Source of the DNA: Paenibacillus plantarum | Lineage (GTDB): Bacteria > Bacillota > Bacilli > Paenibacillales > NBRC-103111 | Length of the DNA stretch: 64,000 bases | Direction: 5' to 3' | NCBI RefSeq assembly: GCF_013141695.1 | Contig: NZ_WHNY01000019.1 | Location: 20,051-84,050, forward strand | In this document: in pieces, positions 61,273 to 64,000 of the stretch | How positions within the stretch are numbered: the stretch's first letter is position 1 | How the letters are laid out: every line of letters starts with the position of its first letter | The notes under the pieces: generated by a model | What the model was told of the DNA's origin: nothing | The model's input: the letters and a program-made list of their open reading frames with translations, nothing else | Database searches by the model: none | Translations under genes and position numbers: made by a program

Positions 61273-63678
61273 CTAGTTTCCAGCGATTTTTTCAATTACG
61301 ATAGAGATCCCTACTGCGGGCGATTGCGCAAATATTATTGGAGTATTTGAATCATTCACTATGTTTATAGTGCTACCCGCGCTCAATTGCAAAATGACTT
61401 TATTCGAAATTTGACTATTATTGGATAGAATGGGGATGCGCGTGCCAGCATCTATTACGCCATTTATGCGAAGCGCTATCTGAGCTCCGATTCCAGAAGT
61501 TGTCGATACTTGATAGCTGATCTCATAAATTCCGGATTGAGTTATTTCAATTTGTCCCATGAAAGACGCAAAATAACTATCATCGATGCCAGAGGTTACA
61601 TAACCACGTTGGTTCAACGGTAGATTTGAGTTAGCTGGATACGGCCCACCAGATGGCAACACACTATACAAATAGCCAAAAGTGGACAAGCCGCCTGCGC
61701 CAGCGGCGCCGGTCGCTCCTTGTGCGCCTGTAGCTCCTGTAGCTCCTGTGGCGCCGGTTGCTCCTGTCACTCCTGCTCCTGTTGCTCCTGTTGCTCCTGT
61801 TGCTCCAAATGCTCCTGTTGCTCCTGTTATTCCTGCTGGTCCTACTGGCCCCATCGCTCCAATTAATCCTTGGAAACCTTGGAGACCTTGGAGACCTTGG
61901 AGACCTGTTGCTCCTGTTGCTCCTGTTGCTCCTGTTGCTCCTGTTGCTCCTGTTGCTCCTGTTGCTCCTGTTGCTCCTGTTGCTCCTGCAAGTCCTGCTG
62001 GTCCTACTGGCCCAATCGCTCCAATTAAACCTTGGAAACCTTGGAGACCTTGGGGACCTGTTGCCCCTGTTGCTCCTGTTACTCCTGCTAGTCCTGCTGG
62101 TCCTACTGGCCCCATCGCTCCAATTAAACCTTGGAAACCTTGGAGACCTTGGAGACCTGTTGCCCCTGTTGCTCCTGCTGGTCCTACTGGCCCCATCGCT
62201 CCAATTAATCCTTGGAGGCCTTGGGCACCTGTTATGCCTTGGATGCCTTGGGCTCCAATCGCTCCTGTTACGCCTTGGGCTCCAGTTGCTCCTGTTATTC
62301 CTTGAGCCCCTGTTGCTCCTGTTACGCCTTGGGCTCCAGTTGCTCCTGTTACGCCTTGGGCTCCGGCTGCTCCTGTTACGCCTTGGGCTCCGGTTGCTCC
62401 TGTTACGCCTTGGGCTCCGGTTGCTCCTGTTACGCCTTGGGCTCCTGTCACTCCAGTTGCTCCTGTTACGCCTTGGATGCCTTGGGCCCCTGTTGCTCCA
62501 GTCGCTCCTGTTACGCCTTGGGCTCCCGTTGCTCCTGTTACACCTTGGATGCCTTGGGCACCTGTTGCTCCTGTTACGCCTTGGATGCCTTGTGCTCCTG
62601 TTGCTCCCGTATCACCGGTCGCCCCACGCCATCCTGTTGATCCCGTCTCACCGTGTTCGCCTTTTTCGCCTTTTTCGCCTTTTACACCTGCAGGTCCAGC
62701 AGGGCCTACAGCTCCAGCAGGGCCTACAGGTCCAGCTGGACCAATTTCACCCCGTACAGCAGCCGTTGCTTTAGGCTCATTAACCCCTAAAGAGACCTCA
62801 ATCAAATAAGCTTTATCCTCTTTATTCACGATTGATACAAGCAGTCCTACCTTCAAATCATCAAAACTCAGCTGTTGCGAAGAATTTTTATCATAATATT
62901 GCGTTTCCGAAGTAAGACTCAGTTTTTTTGTTTCTGAAGCCAACGTTACAGAGACCGAATCGCTCGAAACGGCCGATATAATGCCGTTAGTTACACTATT
63001 GGACACGCCTGCTAAGGAAGTTTCCTTTCCATTCGTTAAGTAAGGCAACGCATTGCTTAGCATTGCCGCCATCTCAGCACGCGTTACGAGTTTCAACGGT
63101 CTAAACTGATTGTCAGCAAAGCCTTCAACAATATTTAGGCTAACACCAGCATTGATGTAACCCTTGTAAGATGGCGTAAAATCTTGCTCATCGCTAAACA
63201 AGGTTGTGCTTTCAGTCAATCGCCCTGCATCTGACTCGCGATTAATTGCCCTAATGATCAGCTTGATCGTCCATTCACGGCTTGATGTCTGCTGACCCCA
63301 TTCTGCTGTGTTCGTTTCTTCTCGTGCCACGAGAAGACCTTTTTTCAACGCTACCGAAATGTAAGGCTTAGCGAAGTCGTCAACCGTAAGTACAGGATTG
63401 ACTGCGCCCTCTTTCTTGACTTCCTCCTCTAATCCCATTAGACGGATCGCCATTAGAACGGCTTCCTGGTGCGTAACATTACTTTGCGGATTAAACATCC
63501 CTGCATTATCCCCTGCGATAATGTCAAGCAGCGCAAGTTTGGTCATATACTTTTGAGCCCATGGCGCCGTATCTGCATCCTTAAAAGTTGGCGCAGCCGC
63601 TGATACAATTTGAGTTGCAGGTGCCAACGATACCAATAGAGCCATCGCCAACGAAGTTTTTTTAATTTTGTGTTTCAT
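61273..63678 (-). CDS. SLH-anchored collagen-like surface protein
   Basis: 801 residues. Signal peptide (1-28), SLH region with two to three domains (30-215), a short beta domain (222-300), a collagen-like region of about 115 Gly-X-Y triplets (310-660, mostly [18 protein letters not shown] with a [13 protein letters not shown] start), and a C-terminal C1q/BclA-like jelly roll (665-801) that can nucleate trimers. GGAGG lies 8 nt before the ATG. Predicted to form trimeric fibres held to the cell wall by SLH domains, with threonines available for O-glycosylation by the neighbouring transferase. Confidence 0.93.
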   Translation of the reverse strand: MKHKIKKTSLAMALLVSLAPATQIVSAAAPTFKDADTAPWAQKYMTKLALLDIIAGDNAGMFNPQSNVTHQEAVLMAIRLMGLEEEVKKEGAVNPVLTVDDFAKPYISVALKKGLLVAREETNTAEWGQQTSSREWTIKLIIRAINRESDAGRLTESTTLFSDEQDFTPSYKGYINAGVSLNIVEGFADNQFRPLKLVTRAEMAAMLSNALPYLTNGKETSLAGVSNSVTNGIISAVSSDSVSVTLASETKKLSLTSETQYYDKNSSQQLSFDDLKVGLLVSIVNKEDKAYLIEVSLGVNEPKATAAVRGEIGPAGPVGPAGAVGPAGPAGVKGEKGEKGEHGETGSTGWRGATGDTGATGAQGIQGVTGATGAQGIQGVTGATGAQGVTGATGATGAQGIQGVTGATGVTGAQGVTGATGAQGVTGATGAQGVTGAAGAQGVTGATGAQGVTGATGAQGITGATGAQGVTGAIGAQGIQGITGAQGLQGLIGAMGPVGPAGATGATGLQGLQGFQGLIGAMGPVGPAGLAGVTGATGATGPQGLQGFQGLIGAIGPVGPAGLAGATGATGATGATGATGATGATGATGATGLQGLQGLQGFQGLIGAMGPVGPAGITGATGAFGATGATGATGAGVTGATGATGATGATGAQGATGAAGAGGLSTFGYLYSVLPSGGPYPANSNLPLNQRGYVTSGIDDSYFASFMGQIEITQSGIYEISYQVSTTSGIGAQIALRINGVIDAGTRIPILSNNSQISNKVILQLSAGSTINIVNDSNTPIIFAQSPAVGISIVIEKIAGN
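61685..62750. repeat. Collagen-coding repeat tract (9-bp Gly-X-Y units)
   Basis: Low-complexity coding repeat. A nearly perfect run of the 9-bp unit CTGTTGCTC at about 61904-61985 encodes consecutive GAT triplets. Longer blocks with AAACCTTGGAGACCTTGG recur at 61870, 62030, 62125. Such tracts change length by slippage and are hard to assemble. Confidence 0.85.
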
Positions 63679-63765
63679 CTGTTACCTCCTGATTTTTATT
63701 CATAATTTTCATTTTTTCTGCCATACACTTGAATCTCCTATTTCCTTTTTTTTATAGGTCTAAAA

Positions 63766-63797
63766 ACATATAGACTTATAGACATATAGACTTATAT
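63766..63797. repeat. 16-bp tandem direct repeat in the collagen gene leader
   Basis: ACATATAGACTTATAG at 63766-63781 followed directly by ACATATAGACTTATAT, about 90-120 bp upstream of the start. A candidate regulator site. The rest of 63679-64000 shows no gene. Confidence 0.55.
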
Positions 63798-63880
63798 AGG
63801 CTTCCTGCCCCCTCTCGATGTTCCTACAAATTTCGACTACAATAGCCAAAATCACCCATATAGCATACTACTATGTACTC

Positions 63881-63897
63881 CTCACAAATTTCTCACA
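63881..63897 (-). promoter_or_regulatory. 11-bp-phased direct repeat TGTGAG-N5-TGTGAG upstream of the collagen-like gene
   Basis: Perfect hexamer repeat on the minus strand, about 203-219 nt before the start, the same form as at 49209-49225. Confidence 0.45.
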
Positions 63898-64000
63898 AAA
63901 AATCCCTATGGAGATAGGCGACCACGTTTAGAGGTAGATTTTATCGCTAAAGTTTGAATGTTGCTAAAAGGCCAAAGCTTATTATAACGATTGCGCATAA

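Noticed and set aside
61682..62809. Long plus-strand frames rich in Pro/Ala, Leu or Cys/Ser opposite the collagen region
   Set aside because: Antisense shadows of the Gly-X-Y repeats; they have no start signals and show repeat-driven composition.

Overview
The window looks like chromosomal DNA of a Paenibacillus-type, Gram-positive, spore-former-lineage bacterium. The reasons are the YesMN-LplABC-like sugar uptake modules, an LtaS-type sulfatase, SLH/collagen-like surface proteins, 7TMR-DISM sensor kinases, strong AGGAGG ribosome binding sites with frequent TTG/GTG starts, and moderate GC. This assignment is inferred from gene families; no rRNA gene is present. No tRNA, insertion sequence or CRISPR array was seen.

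Layout. 0-4.4 kb: the 5' part of an SMP-30/gluconolactonase gene, a YVTN beta-propeller gene, a coupled Rieske ferredoxin/amidohydrolase pair and a CBO0543-type membrane protein. 4.4-4.8 kb: a 61-62 bp tandem repeat array. 4.9-9.6 kb: a GH88 + GH2 oligosaccharide operon with a divergent AraC regulator. 9.7-10.1 kb: an apparently internally deleted nuclease/HTH gene. 10.3-13.2 kb: LtaS-like sulfatase, CBS-pair protein, MarR regulator. 13.3-17.6 kb: a large multimodular GH9 enzyme broken by a frameshift. 18-27.2 kb: a YesMN-type two-component system, a 51-52 bp palindromic repeat array, LplB/LplC/LplA-like ABC transporter genes and a NodB-fold-like protein. 27.4-28.8 kb: a secreted GH43/CBM13 galactanase-like protein. 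29.1-31.8 kb: MFS exporter, MerR regulator, HD-domain nucleotidase.

32-43.8 kb: a complete C-P lyase (phosphonate) operon, all on the minus strand, in the order PHP enzyme, hexapeptide transferase, phnF, phnG, phnH, phnI, phnJ, phnK, phnM, phnL, phnD, phnC, phnE, phnE. No phnP or phnN is present; the PHP gene probably supplies the cyclic-phosphate hydrolysis. A perfect palindrome upstream of the operon and a degenerate copy between phnF and phnG are candidate PhnF operators.

44-52 kb: a CheY-like protein, an SLH-domain remnant, a SARP-type response regulator overlapping a giant sensor with two histidine kinase cores, and a further hybrid kinase. An 11-bp-phased TGTGAG direct repeat occurs upstream of several of these and again upstream of the collagen-like gene. 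A decayed GH2 gene end with an intact terminator lies at 52.0 kb. 52.5-57.7 kb: a type III polyketide synthase operon (PKS, methyltransferase, flavoprotein, MMPL exporter). 58-63.7 kb: a surface locus with an SLH-anchored collagen-like protein, a secreted RCC1-propeller protein and a double-domain glycosyltransferase. A composite dispersed repeat (four 22-24 bp boxes, arranged ++--) occurs twice in full and once in shortened form, at 17.8, 52.3 and 49.4 kb.
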